From contig JBJLGL010000006.1 in NCBI GenBank assembly GCA_045564915.1, positions 1 through 35,498 on the forward strand: a stretch of 35,498 nucleotides of DNA, given 5' to 3'. This stretch comes from JAQWRV01 sp045564915. GTDB lineage: Bacteria > Pseudomonadota > Alphaproteobacteria > Rhodospirillales > Rhodospirillaceae. Below, piece by piece: positions 24,369 through 33,903 of the stretch (position 1 is its first letter; each line of letters begins with the position of its first letter). Under the pieces are notes generated by a model, which ran no database searches, had not been told where the DNA came from, and saw nothing but the letters and a program-made list of their open reading frames with translations. Made by a program: the position numbers and the translations under genes.

Positions 24369-25133
24369 ATGCCTTCTCTAACTCTTTCCTCCTTATCCAA
24401 GCGTTACCCGACAGGTGAACTAGCCCTCGATAGGGTTTCGCTTGAAATTCCAGAGGGCCAAGTTGTTGCTCTCATAGGGCCATCCGGTGCGGGAAAAAGT
24501 ACCTTCATTCGCTGTGTTAATCGCTTAGTTGAACCAACAAGCGGCCAGATTAAGCTTGGTGCTCTCGAAATTACTGCACTTAATTCGCGCCATTTAAGGC
24601 AAGCACGTCGGCGCATGGGAATGATCTTCCAGGAATATGCGCTAATTGAGCGATTGACCGTGATGGAAAACGTACTGTCCGGCCGCCTTGGATATGTAGG
24701 GTTTTGGCAGAGTTGGTTACGCCGTTTTCCGCATGAAGACATCGCTGCAGCGTTCTTTCATCTAGAACGTGTAGGCTTGGGAGGCATGGAAGATAAACGA
24801 GCGGATGCCTTGTCTGGTGGGCAGCGTCAGCGAGTGGGGATAGCTCGTGCGCTCATGCAGGGACCAGAACTTCTGCTTGTTGATGAACCAACCGCTAGCC
24901 TCGATCCTAAAACGTCGCGGCAGATCATGCGCTTGATTACAGAATTGTGTTCTGAGCATATGCTCACTGCCGTGGTGAACATTCATGACGTTCCACTTGC
25001 ACAGTTGTTTGCTCATCGCGTGATTGGGCTACGTGAGGGAAAGATTATTTATGATGGTGCACCTAATGAATTGTCAGCAGAAGTTCTAACAAAGATCTAT
25101 GGCCAAGAAGACTGGGACGCTAAAGGTACCTAG
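24369..25133 (+). CDS. phnC: Phosphonate-type ABC transporter ATP-binding protein
   Basis: The ATPase that powers the importer at the inner membrane face. The 254-residue protein has Walker A GPSGAGKST at 37-45, the Q-loop in MIFQEYALIERLTVMENVLSG, the ABC signature LSGGQRQRVGIARAL, Walker B LLLVDEPTASLD and the switch His in VVNIHDV. GRLGYVGFWQSWLRRF after the Q-loop is characteristic of PhnC. It follows phnD by 52 bp and precedes phnE by 70 bp. No clear ribosome site lies before the ATG at 24369, yet no later start keeps the first beta strand. Confidence 0.95.
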   Translation: MPSLTLSSLSKRYPTGELALDRVSLEIPEGQVVALIGPSGAGKSTFIRCVNRLVEPTSGQIKLGALEITALNSRHLRQARRRMGMIFQEYALIERLTVMENVLSGRLGYVGFWQSWLRRFPHEDIAAAFFHLERVGLGGMEDKRADALSGGQRQRVGIARALMQGPELLLVDEPTASLDPKTSRQIMRLITELCSEHMLTAVVNIHDVPLAQLFAHRVIGLREGKIIYDGAPNELSAEVLTKIYGQEDWDAKGT

Positions 25134-25203
25134 ATACGTTAAGTTTTAAATATTAGTTTCCTAAAAGTTTTCTTAATCAAATCTATGAAGCAGGGGAGGA
25201 ACG

Positions 25204-26016
25204 ATGGCAACGCTAGTGACAGAACGCCGAACCGCTCACTGGCGCCGTATCCCATTGATCCGCAGTAACTTTCTGAGGTGGGGGCTAGCTCTCCTCACTG
25301 TACTTTATCTTGCGGCCGTATTTGGCACACTTGATGTGAATTGGGGGCGTGTTGCCGAAGGTGCCTCGCGGGGAGGACGTTTCTTTGGAGGCTTTGCTCC
25401 ACCAGATTTTGTCTCGCGCTGGAACGCAATCCTAGAAGGACTGCTTGAAAGTCTATGGATGACTATTGTAGCGACAGCATTTGGTATATTAATTTCAATC
25501 CCCATAGCTGTTGGTGGAGCCCGAAATATAGCTCCGTTGCCTATTTATTATTCTTGCCGTGCAATTATGGCTTTATCACGAACATTTCACGAAGTGCTTA
25601 TTGCAATCTTTTTTGTTAAATTATTTGGTTTTGGTCCATTTGCGGGCGTCGTGACACTAACATTTGCTACAATTGGTTTTTATGCAAAGCTACTTGCTGA
25701 GGACATTGAGGCGGTTGACAAAGCGCAGTTAGAAGCCATTAAGGCAACTGGCGCAGGGTGGATGCAATATCTCGATTTTGCCATCTATCCTCAAGTTCTC
25801 CCGAGAGCGATTGGGTTAGCTATATATCGTCTTGATATCAATTTTAGGGAATCTGCAGTTATTGGTATTGTCGGGGCAGGCGGTATTGGTGCAACGCTTA
25901 ATACAGCATTTGATCGGTACGAGTTTGATACAGCGGCCGCTATTCTTTTAATCATAATTCTGATTGTCATGGGTACTGAATACATATCCGGACTCATTCG
26001 TCGCTGGGTGCAATAA
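25204..26016 (+). CDS. phnE: Phosphonate-type ABC transporter permease (first PhnE)
   Basis: An inner-membrane channel subunit. The 270-residue protein has about six hydrophobic segments, starting with LRWGLALLTVLYLAAVFG, and the coupling-helix region LEAIKATGAGWMQYLDFAIYPQVLP that contacts PhnC. FRESAVIGIVGAGGIGATL near the C-terminus is a PhnE hallmark. GGGGAGGA a few nucleotides before the ATG is a strong ribosome site. Its TAA overlaps the ATG of the second permease by 1 nt (TAATG), suggesting translational coupling and a heterodimeric channel. Confidence 0.94.
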   Translation: MATLVTERRTAHWRRIPLIRSNFLRWGLALLTVLYLAAVFGTLDVNWGRVAEGASRGGRFFGGFAPPDFVSRWNAILEGLLESLWMTIVATAFGILISIPIAVGGARNIAPLPIYYSCRAIMALSRTFHEVLIAIFFVKLFGFGPFAGVVTLTFATIGFYAKLLAEDIEAVDKAQLEAIKATGAGWMQYLDFAIYPQVLPRAIGLAIYRLDINFRESAVIGIVGAGGIGATLNTAFDRYEFDTAAAILLIIILIVMGTEYISGLIRRWVQ

Positions 26017-26831
26017 TGGCTATAATCAAAGGCCAATTTGGTGAGACATGGCGGTATAGGACAAGCCGGTCCGATCTTTTGGTGTGGCTATGCTGGCTAT
26101 TAGCGCTCTGTGTTATCGCGGTTTGTCTGAGTTATATTTCCGATAAAACGATTTGGGCCTTTGTTCTCAGTGCTCCGCATGAAGCGATTGACCTCACCAG
26201 CCGCATGTTTCCTCCTGATTGGCCTTATAGTAATGCCCTCTGGCGTCCCTTGTGGGATACTTTCAACATTGCAACTCTTGGGACCGCATTGGCTCTTCTC
26301 GTATCGATACCTATTGCCTTTTGTGCCGCTCAGAATACAACACCTAGTGCAGTGATTGTGCGGCCCGCCGCACTTTTTATTATTGCGGCCTCACGATCTA
26401 TAAATTCATTGATTTGGGCACTACTGCTGGTGGTAATCGTTGGGCCAGGCGTTTTTGCAGGGGTCTTGGCCATTGGTTTGCGTTCTATCGGCTTTTGCGG
26501 AAAGCTACTTTATGAGGCCATTGAAGAAATTTCTACTGAACCAGTAGAAGCGGTAATGGCCACGGGTGCATCATCAAGCCAAGTATTGGCGTATGGAGTT
26601 GTTCCACAAATCATGCCTGCCTTTGCTGGCATCTCTATTTTTCGTTGGGACATCAATATTAGGGAATCCACTATACTCGGTTTGGTTGGTGCGGGAGGTA
26701 TTGGCTTGCAACTCAGCGCATCAATTAATAATTTAGATTGGTCACGTGTAGCAGTAATTCTAATTGTTATCCTCTGCACCGTCATTGTATCAGAGTGGCT
26801 TTCTGCAAGAATTAGAGCCGCACTAACTTAA
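26016..26831 (+). CDS. phnE: Phosphonate-type ABC transporter permease (second PhnE)
   Basis: The second, divergent PhnE copy, 271 residues, with several membrane segments (LVWLCWLLALCVIAVCLSYI first). It repeats the coupling helix VEAVMATGASSSQVLAYGVV and the hallmark INIRESTILGLVGAGGIGLQ. Two PhnE-type permeases in tandem are common in Alphaproteobacteria and probably form a heterodimer. It ends the transporter run. No C-P lyase, phosphonatase or phosphite dehydrogenase gene follows in this window, and no terminator was seen after it. Confidence 0.94.
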   Translation: MAIIKGQFGETWRYRTSRSDLLVWLCWLLALCVIAVCLSYISDKTIWAFVLSAPHEAIDLTSRMFPPDWPYSNALWRPLWDTFNIATLGTALALLVSIPIAFCAAQNTTPSAVIVRPAALFIIAASRSINSLIWALLLVVIVGPGVFAGVLAIGLRSIGFCGKLLYEAIEEISTEPVEAVMATGASSSQVLAYGVVPQIMPAFAGISIFRWDINIRESTILGLVGAGGIGLQLSASINNLDWSRVAVILIVILCTVIVSEWLSARIRAALT

Positions 26832-27176
26832 TGATAGTGATATTCCTTCAGTTTTATGCTGGCCGGGATACTTTAGAGTGTCCACAATATCCGCTTCCAT
26901 TATAATATATTGCTGACTATGTATTATAATGTCACATGCTCTTCAATTTAGCTGCTTTTGAGCGGGGAACTGGGACGTCGCCATTTTTTCATGTATTCAT
27001 AGCGAAAGCATAATCTTTAAAGGTTTTGTTCCGGACAAAGTAGAGCTATGCAATAGTAGATTAGATATACTCTATTTCCAGAGCAACCAGAGCCTGCATT
27101 GGATAGGGTTTGCAGGGCGATAAGTGGTTCCGATGCCTGGCTGATATGAGCCGATGCGTTGAAGAAAGGTTGATCA
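26832..27176. other. Intergenic region between phnE and the OmpA-like gene, no gene seen
   Basis: These 345 bp hold two TATAAT boxes (26901-26906 and 26935-26940), neither with a good -35 at normal spacing. No hairpin with a T-run and no RNA-gene fold was seen. GAAAGG near 27162 is the ribosome site of the next gene. The promoter of the OmpA-like gene presumably lies here. Confidence 0.55.
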
Positions 27177-28211
27177 ATGAACGCTAACGAAAGTCAAGTA
27201 GCTGAGGCCAAGTTCCCTAATGAGGCGCACTCGATTCCCTGGATATCTATCCTAACGGTTTGTTACCTGCTTAGTGCCTGTTCGACGGTAACAGACGTAT
27301 GGGATGGCGCTGCTGCTGCGGCAGGAAGCCTATTTTCATCTGGAGGAGATGAATTTGCTGATGATAACGAACAAGGATTTCCAGATCTAGCTGCTGTGCC
27401 GATTGAAAGTCCTACAACGTCAACAGCGGTGGAGCGGGAAGCAGCGACGGAAGGATTGATTGCTGACCGTGATAAAGCACAATACACGGGTCAGGTTAGT
27501 CGTCGCGATCCTGTTTCTGTTCGGCCTCTTCAAGATTCAAACAGCACCATCCTATCTAATGATGAGCCACCACTACCCTCAGCAGCGCCGGTTACACCTG
27601 TTACCGCTATTGCCACAGCTCAGCGAAACCGACCTTCGCTAGCAGAGCGGCTTGGCGCATCTCCTCCGCCTCCGCCGCCTGCATCAGCAGATTCGGCCCC
27701 ACCGCCTCCACCGCTACCCTCCCTGGCAAGCGCAATTTCAGTACCGTCAACTACTGCTAGAGCGCCGATTGCCATTATTGGAGGTGGTGATACAGAATCA
27801 GAAGACGTGGCGGTGCCAAATGAGATATCGACCTACGATCCGTCTGACTACCAGGTATCAACGCATGTATCGACCATCACCTTTGCAAGGGGGAGTAGCC
27901 GATTGACAGCTAGCAACCGAAGAACGTTGGATGACGTGATTAACTTACGGCAGCAGTACGACGGTGCTGTCAGAGTTATCGGGCATGCCTCTAGCCGGAC
28001 GCAAGATCTTGATCCTATACAGCATAAGCTAGTTAATTTCCGAGTATCTCTTAACAGGGCTAACGCAGTAGCAGCGGCTTTGATAGCCAAGGGTCTTCCA
28101 AATGACCGAATTTTCGTAGGCGCTGTTTCAGACAATGAACCTCTATTCTACGAGGTCATGCCAGCTGGAGAATCGGGGAATCAACGGGCAGAGATATATC
28201 TGGATTACTGA
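27177..28211 (+). CDS. OmpA-domain lipoprotein with proline-rich linker
   Basis: A 344-residue envelope protein. Residues 1-35 form a long lipoprotein signal with the lipobox LLSAC, Cys35 being lipidated. There follow an Ala/Ser/Gly-rich region, a low-complexity linker rich in proline (PPPPPPASADSAPPPPPLP near 163-181), and a C-terminal OmpA-like domain from about residue 230 (STITFARGSSRLTASNRRTL, RVIGHASS, SLNRANAVAAALIAKGLP). In typical OmpA domains the peptidoglycan contact is an Asp in GHTD plus an Arg in LSxxRA. Here the first reads GHAS and the Arg is kept, so binding may be altered. Cys36-less spacing and the linker suggest an outer-membrane anchor reaching towards the wall (inference). 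It stands alone. Confidence 0.83.
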   Translation: MNANESQVAEAKFPNEAHSIPWISILTVCYLLSACSTVTDVWDGAAAAAGSLFSSGGDEFADDNEQGFPDLAAVPIESPTTSTAVEREAATEGLIADRDKAQYTGQVSRRDPVSVRPLQDSNSTILSNDEPPLPSAAPVTPVTAIATAQRNRPSLAERLGASPPPPPPASADSAPPPPPLPSLASAISVPSTTARAPIAIIGGGDTESEDVAVPNEISTYDPSDYQVSTHVSTITFARGSSRLTASNRRTLDDVINLRQQYDGAVRVIGHASSRTQDLDPIQHKLVNFRVSLNRANAVAAALIAKGLPNDRIFVGAVSDNEPLFYEVMPAGESGNQRAEIYLDY

Positions 28212-28382
28212 CTACCCATTTTATCTTTGATCATGAATTGGTAGCACCCAAATATAGTCGGAAGTATAATTTCTCGCCAGAACCAAATCATAGCGCTAAA
28301 ACGAGGGCCTTAAACTCATTACCTTTAGGCGCTAGAACCGATCCAAAAGCTGTTTATTGCAACTAAGTAAATGTAGATTCTT

Positions 28383-29603
28383 ATGACTGAAGATTTTTAC
28401 CGTATCAAACGCTTACCGCCATATGTGTTTGCTGAAGTGAATGCAATGAAGGCAGCTGCGCGAGCTGCAGGCGAAGACATTATTGATCTGGGTATGGGAA
28501 ATCCAGATATACCGACACCACCACATATCGTAGAAAAACTGTGCGAGGCTGTGCGTGATTCCAAAACCCATCGCTATTCTGCATCAGCTGGTATTAAGGG
28601 CTTGCGGAAAGCTGTTTCCAATTATTATGAACGGAGGTTTAATGTTTCAATCGATCCAGACAGTGAATGTATTGTTACCTTGGGCTCTAAAGAGGGACTG
28701 GCAAATCTAGCATCCGCAATGACCAGTCCTGGAGATACGGTATTGGTTCCCAATCCGAGTTATCCTATCCATCCGTTTGGTTTCGTTATTGCGGATGGTT
28801 CGGTGCAGCATCTTCCAGTTTATCCAGACGAAAACTTTCTGCCAGCTATGGAAAAAGTTGTAGCCCAACGGGCGTTAAAGCCCGTTGCGCTGATCTTAAA
28901 CTATCCATCTAATCCAACTGCTCTTGTTGCTGATCTCGATTTCTATGCCCAGGTAGTGGATTACTGCCGAGCAAACCAGATCTGGATCTTGTCAGACCTT
29001 GCATATGCAGAAATTTATTTTGATGGCAACCCACCTCCCTCTATTCTACAGATCCCAGGCGCTAAGGATATTGCAGTAGAATTTACATCTATGAGTAAGT
29101 CCTACAGCATGCCCGGCTGGCGTATTGGTTTCGTTGCTGGAAATAAGTTTCTTATCAGTGCTCTAACACGCATTAAATCTTATTTAGACTATGGTGCATT
29201 CACGCCGATCCAAGTTGCTGCAGCGGCTGCACTTAATGGCGAGCAAGATTGTGTTAAAGATATTAGGCAAACCTACAAAGGTCGGCGTGATGTCCTTATT
29301 GAGGGTTTTGAACAGGCTGGCTGGATAATTCCGTCACCACCTGCAACGATGTTTGCTTGGGCGCCAGTTCCAGAACCATTTAGGGAATTTGGCTGTATGG
29401 AGTTCTCAAAATTTCTGCTTCAGCACGCTAATGTGGCCGTATCCCCTGGTACTGGATTCGGTGCGAACGGTGAAGGATTCGTTAGGATTGCATTGGTGGA
29501 GAATAAGCATCGCATTCGACAGGCTATACGTAATGTAAAGCAATTCATGGCAGATTCCAGTGCTGTACTTGAAAATGCTGAACGTTCCAGAGTCTCCTCA
29601 TGA
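28383..29603 (+). CDS. alaC: Alanine transaminase AlaC-type class I aminotransferase
   Basis: A PLP enzyme exchanging amino groups between alanine/glutamate and 2-oxo acids; alphaproteobacterial homologues are sometimes labelled AatC or LL-diaminopimelate aminotransferase. The 406-residue sequence follows E. coli AlaC closely as I remember it: RLPPYVFAEVN at 10-20, GEDIIDLGMGNPD, LGSKEGLANL, VPNPSYPIHPFGFVIA, ILNYPSNPTA and SDLAYAEIYFDG. The PLP lysine is Lys239 in TSMSKSYSMPGWRIGF, and Arg near the C-terminus in GFVRIALVEN binds the substrate carboxylate. Its stop overlaps the hom start by 4 nt (ATGA), so the two are translationally coupled. The neighbourhood points to amino-acid biosynthesis. 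Confidence 0.93.
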   Translation: MTEDFYRIKRLPPYVFAEVNAMKAAARAAGEDIIDLGMGNPDIPTPPHIVEKLCEAVRDSKTHRYSASAGIKGLRKAVSNYYERRFNVSIDPDSECIVTLGSKEGLANLASAMTSPGDTVLVPNPSYPIHPFGFVIADGSVQHLPVYPDENFLPAMEKVVAQRALKPVALILNYPSNPTALVADLDFYAQVVDYCRANQIWILSDLAYAEIYFDGNPPPSILQIPGAKDIAVEFTSMSKSYSMPGWRIGFVAGNKFLISALTRIKSYLDYGAFTPIQVAAAAALNGEQDCVKDIRQTYKGRRDVLIEGFEQAGWIIPSPPATMFAWAPVPEPFREFGCMEFSKFLLQHANVAVSPGTGFGANGEGFVRIALVENKHRIRQAIRNVKQFMADSSAVLENAERSRVSS

Positions 29604-30901
29604 GTGAGTCACTCAAAGTCGCAGTTGCTGGCTTAGGTACTGTTGGCATAGGTACAGTACGGGTACTACAAATGCATGCTAAGGATATTAATAGAAAATG
29701 TGGCCGACCAATAGAGATCACAGCTGTTTCGGCGCTGGATAAAGATAAGGATAGAGGCGTAAAGATTGATCATCTCCAGTGGTTCGATGACGCTGTTGAG
29801 ATGGCTAATAGCGCAGATGCTGAGGTGGTTGTTGAACTCATAGGCGGAGCCTCTGGTATCGCGCTAGATGTAACCAATGCTGCGATTGCCGCTGGTCGCC
29901 ATGTTGTGACCGCCAACAAAGCTTTAATTGCTGAACAAGGTAACGCTCTTGCTCACGCAGCTGAGGATGCGGGACTTGTATTAGCTTATGAAGCTGCAGT
30001 TGCAGGCGGGATTCCTGTTGTAAAGGCACTCAGGGAAGGCTTGGCGGGCGATAAAATAAGCCGAGTGATTGGCATTCTTAATGGGACGTGCAATTACATT
30101 TTGTCAACTATGGAAAATACTGGCAGGGATTTTGATCAAGTCCTCCGCGAGGCCCAAGACCTTGGCTATGCAGAGTCTGACCCTAGTTTCGATGTGGATG
30201 GTATTGATTCTGCGCATAAACTGGCGATTCTAGCGAGCCTGGCTTTTGGAACTCGTCTCGGCTTTGATCAAGTACATGTAGAGGGTATTCGTGACATTAA
30301 CCCTCTTGATTTTCTTTATGCGAAGGAACTTGGCTATCGTATTAAGTTGTTGGGCTTGGCAGGTAAATCACAGTCAGGTGTTTATCAACGCGTATATCCG
30401 TGTCTCATTGACCAAGAAGGCCCATTAGCGGCCGTAGATGGTTCATTCAATGCTGTGATTGCAGAAAGTGATTTTGTCGGGCGCTCAGTATATGAAGGGC
30501 GCGGTGCTGGGCCAGGACCAACGGCAACGGCTGTTGTGGCAGATCTAATTGATATTGCGACTAACCGATTATTGCCCACTTTTGGCATTCCTGCACAGCA
30601 GTTGACTAAGTTATGTCCAATTAACATCAATGAATATTCCGGATCATTTTATGTTAGGTTAACCGTTAATGATCAACCTGGTGTTTTTGCTGATATTAGT
30701 GCCGCTTTTGGACAAGCTGGTATTTCCATGGAAAGTATATTGCAACGGGATCACGACTCCGTAGGGAATGTCCATATCGTCATAATTACTCATAGTATTG
30801 CCGGCAGTGATCTTCTAGAAGCATTGCAGAGGCTTAAAGACCACGATGCAGTGCGCCAACCGCCTAATGTTATCCGTATTGAGGATGTCTGGGGGGAATA
30901 G
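29600..30901 (+). CDS. hom: Homoserine dehydrogenase
   Basis: Reduces aspartate semialdehyde to homoserine, the branch point to threonine and methionine. The 433-residue protein has the nucleotide motif VAGLGTVGIGTVRVL at 8-22, HVVTANKALIAEQG, the catalytic-domain signature GILNGTCNYILSTM and YAESDPSFDVDGIDSAHKLA. A C-terminal ACT domain (about 350-430, SGSFYVRLTVNDQPGVFADI) is the usual site of threonine feedback inhibition. It overlaps alaC by 4 nt and precedes glpX by 82 bp. Confidence 0.97.
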   Translation: MSESLKVAVAGLGTVGIGTVRVLQMHAKDINRKCGRPIEITAVSALDKDKDRGVKIDHLQWFDDAVEMANSADAEVVVELIGGASGIALDVTNAAIAAGRHVVTANKALIAEQGNALAHAAEDAGLVLAYEAAVAGGIPVVKALREGLAGDKISRVIGILNGTCNYILSTMENTGRDFDQVLREAQDLGYAESDPSFDVDGIDSAHKLAILASLAFGTRLGFDQVHVEGIRDINPLDFLYAKELGYRIKLLGLAGKSQSGVYQRVYPCLIDQEGPLAAVDGSFNAVIAESDFVGRSVYEGRGAGPGPTATAVVADLIDIATNRLLPTFGIPAQQLTKLCPININEYSGSFYVRLTVNDQPGVFADISAAFGQAGISMESILQRDHDSVGNVHIVIITHSIAGSDLLEALQRLKDHDAVRQPPNVIRIEDVWGE

Positions 30902-30983
30902 CTGCACGGCCACCCAAAGTTAGTTATAATGAATGGTAATGCTGTGCGAAAAAGAACCTATATGAATTCACTTGAGAGGGACC

Positions 30984-31970
30984 ATGTCACTGCAACTTGA
31001 TAGCAGCTTCAACAATGTACTCGAAAGAAACTTAGCTCTAGAAACTGTCCGGGTCACAGAAGCAGCCGCCTTATCTGCATCGAGACTGATGGGGAGTGGT
31101 GACGAAAAAGAAGCCGACCAGGCTGCCGTCGACGCTATGCGCAAAGCACTCAATAGTCTCAATATTGATGGGACAGTAGTTATTGGTGAGGGCGAGCGTG
31201 ACGAGGCCCCGATGCTTTACATTGGCGAGAAAGTAGGGAGTGGAGAGGGACCAAAGATTGATATTGCCCTTGATCCTTTGGAGGGGACAACGATTACGGC
31301 TAAAGGAGGCCCCAATGCTCTTGCCGTTATTGCTATGGCTGAGGCAGGAAATTTTTTGAATGCCCCCGATGTCTACATGGACAAGATTGCGGTTGGACCA
31401 GACCTACCAGAGGGCCTGGTTGATATAGATAATGATCCAGTGGAAAACTTGAAAGCTCTAGCCGCTGCGAGAAAATGCAAAGTTCAAGATTTATTAGCAT
31501 GTATTCTGGATCGGCCACGGCATGAGGATTTAATATTAAAGGTGAGGGAAGCTGGTGCGCGGATCATGCTAATTTCTGATGGTGATGTGTCAGGAGTTAT
31601 TGCGACTGCAGAGCGCGAGAGCGGTGTTGATATTTATATGGGTTCGGGCGGTGCACCTGAAGGTGTATTGGCTGCCGCTGCTCTACGTTGTATCGGTGGT
31701 CAGATGCAAGGTCGGTTGCTTTTCCGCAATGATGATGAACGTGGTAGGGCTCATAAGTGGGGTATAGATGATCTTGATAAGAAGTATGACCTACTTGAAC
31801 TCGCCAACGGTAATGTAATGTTTGCTGCCACCGGTGTGACGAGCGGAGCTATGCTGCGAGGTGTGCGACGATTCCCAGGCGGTGCGGTTACCCATTCACT
31901 CGTTATGCGATCTAAGTCGGGAACTGTCAGGTATATAGAGGCCCATCACCGGTTCGAGGGCGAGGATTGA
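30984..31970 (+). CDS. glpX: Fructose-1,6-bisphosphatase, class II
   Basis: Hydrolyses fructose 1,6-bisphosphate to fructose 6-phosphate in gluconeogenesis. The 328-residue protein has the Li-sensitive phosphatase metal motifs GEGERDEAPMLYIG at 68-81 and DIALDPLEGTT at 93-103, then DRPRHEDLILKVREAGARI and the GlpX stretch MGSGGAPEGVLAAAALRCIGG. GAGAGGGA sits just before the ATG at 30984; a TTG at 30972 lies inside the ribosome-site region and is less likely. recJ begins 12 bp after its stop. Some class II enzymes also cleave sedoheptulose bisphosphate. Confidence 0.97.
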   Translation: MSLQLDSSFNNVLERNLALETVRVTEAAALSASRLMGSGDEKEADQAAVDAMRKALNSLNIDGTVVIGEGERDEAPMLYIGEKVGSGEGPKIDIALDPLEGTTITAKGGPNALAVIAMAEAGNFLNAPDVYMDKIAVGPDLPEGLVDIDNDPVENLKALAAARKCKVQDLLACILDRPRHEDLILKVREAGARIMLISDGDVSGVIATAERESGVDIYMGSGGAPEGVLAAAALRCIGGQMQGRLLFRNDDERGRAHKWGIDDLDKKYDLLELANGNVMFAATGVTSGAMLRGVRRFPGGAVTHSLVMRSKSGTVRYIEAHHRFEGED

Positions 31971-31982
31971 ATTTGTGTTTTT

Positions 31983-33776
31983 ATGCCAAAATCTGAGCTA
32001 TACCAGACACTTAGCCTTGGCGTAGACCGATCTTTTCAAGGACGGCGGTGGCAAACCCCGGCGTCAAGCGACCAAACCGTCGGGGCACTTAAGGCGTCAT
32101 TAGAAATTTCTGAGAATCTTGCACGGATTCTTGCGGGGCGCGGTTTTTCTCCTGATACCGCTCATCCTTTTCTTTATCCAACACTAAAAGAATTAATGCC
32201 TGATCCCTCCGTTCTAGCGGATATGGATAAGGCTGTTGATCGGCTTGTCAAAGCGATTGCACATAGTGAAGTGATTGCTATTTTTGGAGACTATGACGTT
32301 GATGGGGCTACTTCATCGGCTTTGCTGATAAAATTCTTTCAGGGTATTGGTATCGAAGTAACGAGCTATATTCCTGACCGGATGCGTGAAGGTTACGGTC
32401 CTAACACTGCAGCACTCCAAAAGCTGCACAGCGATGGTACCGATGTTGTAATCACTGTAGACTGTGGGATTGCGGCTTATGAACCCTTGAAGTCGGCAGC
32501 AGAGTGCGGGCTGGATGTGATCGTAATAGATCACCACAAAGCGGAGGTAAAACTCCCTATCGCTACTGCCATAGTCAATCCTAACAGATTGGATGATCAT
32601 AGTGGACAAGGACACCTTGCAGCAGTAGGAGTAACTTTCCTTGTTCTCGTAGCTCTCAGTCGCGCACTTCGCTTATCTAATTGGTATGAGCAAAATCAAA
32701 TAAGAGAACCTGATTTAAGGACTTTTCTCGATCTTGTCGCCCTGGGCACTGTCTGCGATGTGGTGCCCCTACATGGACTCAATCGTGCATATGTTAATCA
32801 AGGATTGGCAGTTATGGGGAAGGGAGGGAACGTTGGGCTGAGAGCATTAGCTAATGTAGCCAGTGTGGATGAGTCGCCTCGAGCGTTTCACCTTGGCTAC
32901 ATGCTGGGACCTCGGGTTAATGCTGGGGGGCGAGTAGGCGAAGCACCTCTTGGAACACGCCTTCTCTCGATTGATGACCCAGAAGAAGCAGCGATTCTGG
33001 CAATGCGCTTAAATGAATATAATTCAGAACGCAAGAATATAGAGGCGGCTGTTTTAGTGGAAGCAATCGAACAAGCTGAAGGTCTAACGAGATCAAAGGA
33101 TGCACTTATTTTTGTGCTAGGGGAGAATTGGCACCCCGGTGTCATAGGTATTGTTGCTAGTAGATTGCGTGAACGCTACGATCTGCCAGCGTGCGTAATT
33201 GCTAAAGACGGCGGTATTGCAAAAGGTTCCGGCCGTTCTGTTCCAGGTATAGATCTTGGACTAGCAGTTCTTGCAGCGCGTGATACAGGATTGCTTATTA
33301 GTGGCGGTGGACACGCTATGGCGGCTGGTTTTACGGTTGAGGAAAGCAGTTTAACAGAGTTCCAAAACTTTCTAGCTGATCACATTGCCTCACAGTCTGC
33401 TCAGGATAGCTCGCAATCAAGTTACTGTATTGATACAATTATTTCGGTTGAAGGAGCTACGTTAGAACTTGCTAGGGGATTAACTCGCCTTGAGCCTTTT
33501 GGTTCCGATAATGAGGAGCCTCAGACTGCAGTGGCTTCTGCAAGAGTTGTTCGGGCGGATATTGTGGGTAGCGGCCATGTGCGCTGCATTCTCACGGGAG
33601 AATCGGGTGGGCAAATGAAGGGTATTGCTTTCAATTCTGCTGATTCTGAGCTTGGGCACGCTCTTCTCAATTCCCAAGGACGCCCGCTCCACCTGGCGGG
33701 TTATTTACGTGAGGATAATTGGCAAGGTCGCTCAACCGTTCAACTGGTGGTTAACGATGGGGCCTGGGCGGTCTAG
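31983..33776 (+). CDS. recJ: Single-stranded-DNA-specific exonuclease RecJ
   Basis: A 5'-3' exonuclease on single-stranded DNA used in recombination and mismatch repair. The 597-residue protein has the DHH-family motifs: FGDYDVDGATS at 101-111 with Asp103 and Asp105, VITVDCGI at 156-163 and VIDHHKAE with Asp-His-His 183-185. LDLVALGTVCDVVPL, GPRVNAGGRVG and the DHHA1 motif SGGGHAMAAGF follow, and the C-terminal OB-fold region looks intact. It starts 12 bp after glpX and ends the alaC-hom-glpX-recJ run, a recurring alphaproteobacterial order. No clear terminator follows. Confidence 0.97.
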   Translation: MPKSELYQTLSLGVDRSFQGRRWQTPASSDQTVGALKASLEISENLARILAGRGFSPDTAHPFLYPTLKELMPDPSVLADMDKAVDRLVKAIAHSEVIAIFGDYDVDGATSSALLIKFFQGIGIEVTSYIPDRMREGYGPNTAALQKLHSDGTDVVITVDCGIAAYEPLKSAAECGLDVIVIDHHKAEVKLPIATAIVNPNRLDDHSGQGHLAAVGVTFLVLVALSRALRLSNWYEQNQIREPDLRTFLDLVALGTVCDVVPLHGLNRAYVNQGLAVMGKGGNVGLRALANVASVDESPRAFHLGYMLGPRVNAGGRVGEAPLGTRLLSIDDPEEAAILAMRLNEYNSERKNIEAAVLVEAIEQAEGLTRSKDALIFVLGENWHPGVIGIVASRLRERYDLPACVIAKDGGIAKGSGRSVPGIDLGLAVLAARDTGLLISGGGHAMAAGFTVEESSLTEFQNFLADHIASQSAQDSSQSSYCIDTIISVEGATLELARGLTRLEPFGSDNEEPQTAVASARVVRADIVGSGHVRCILTGESGGQMKGIAFNSADSELGHALLNSQGRPLHLAGYLREDNWQGRSTVQLVVNDGAWAV

Positions 33777-33903
33777 GCTCATGGGACTATTTCAAGCGCT
33801 TGCCTTTGTTGTGGGCCGTTGACAGTCTCGTCTTTGCATGCCAATTTCTTCCGCAAGTCCGCATAAAACGGGCCTTTTGCTGTGTAATAAAAGGAATGCA
33901 TCG

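Noticed and set aside
26831..26905. A 24-residue frame whose ATG overlaps the phnE stop codon (TAATG)
   Set aside because: The overlap resembles coupling, but the product is tiny, has no recognised similarity, and the downstream sequence is non-coding.
26901..26940. Two TATAAT boxes as firm promoters for the OmpA-like gene
   Set aside because: Neither has a recognisable -35 at 16-18 bp in this AT-rich spacer, and both are more than 230 bp from the gene.
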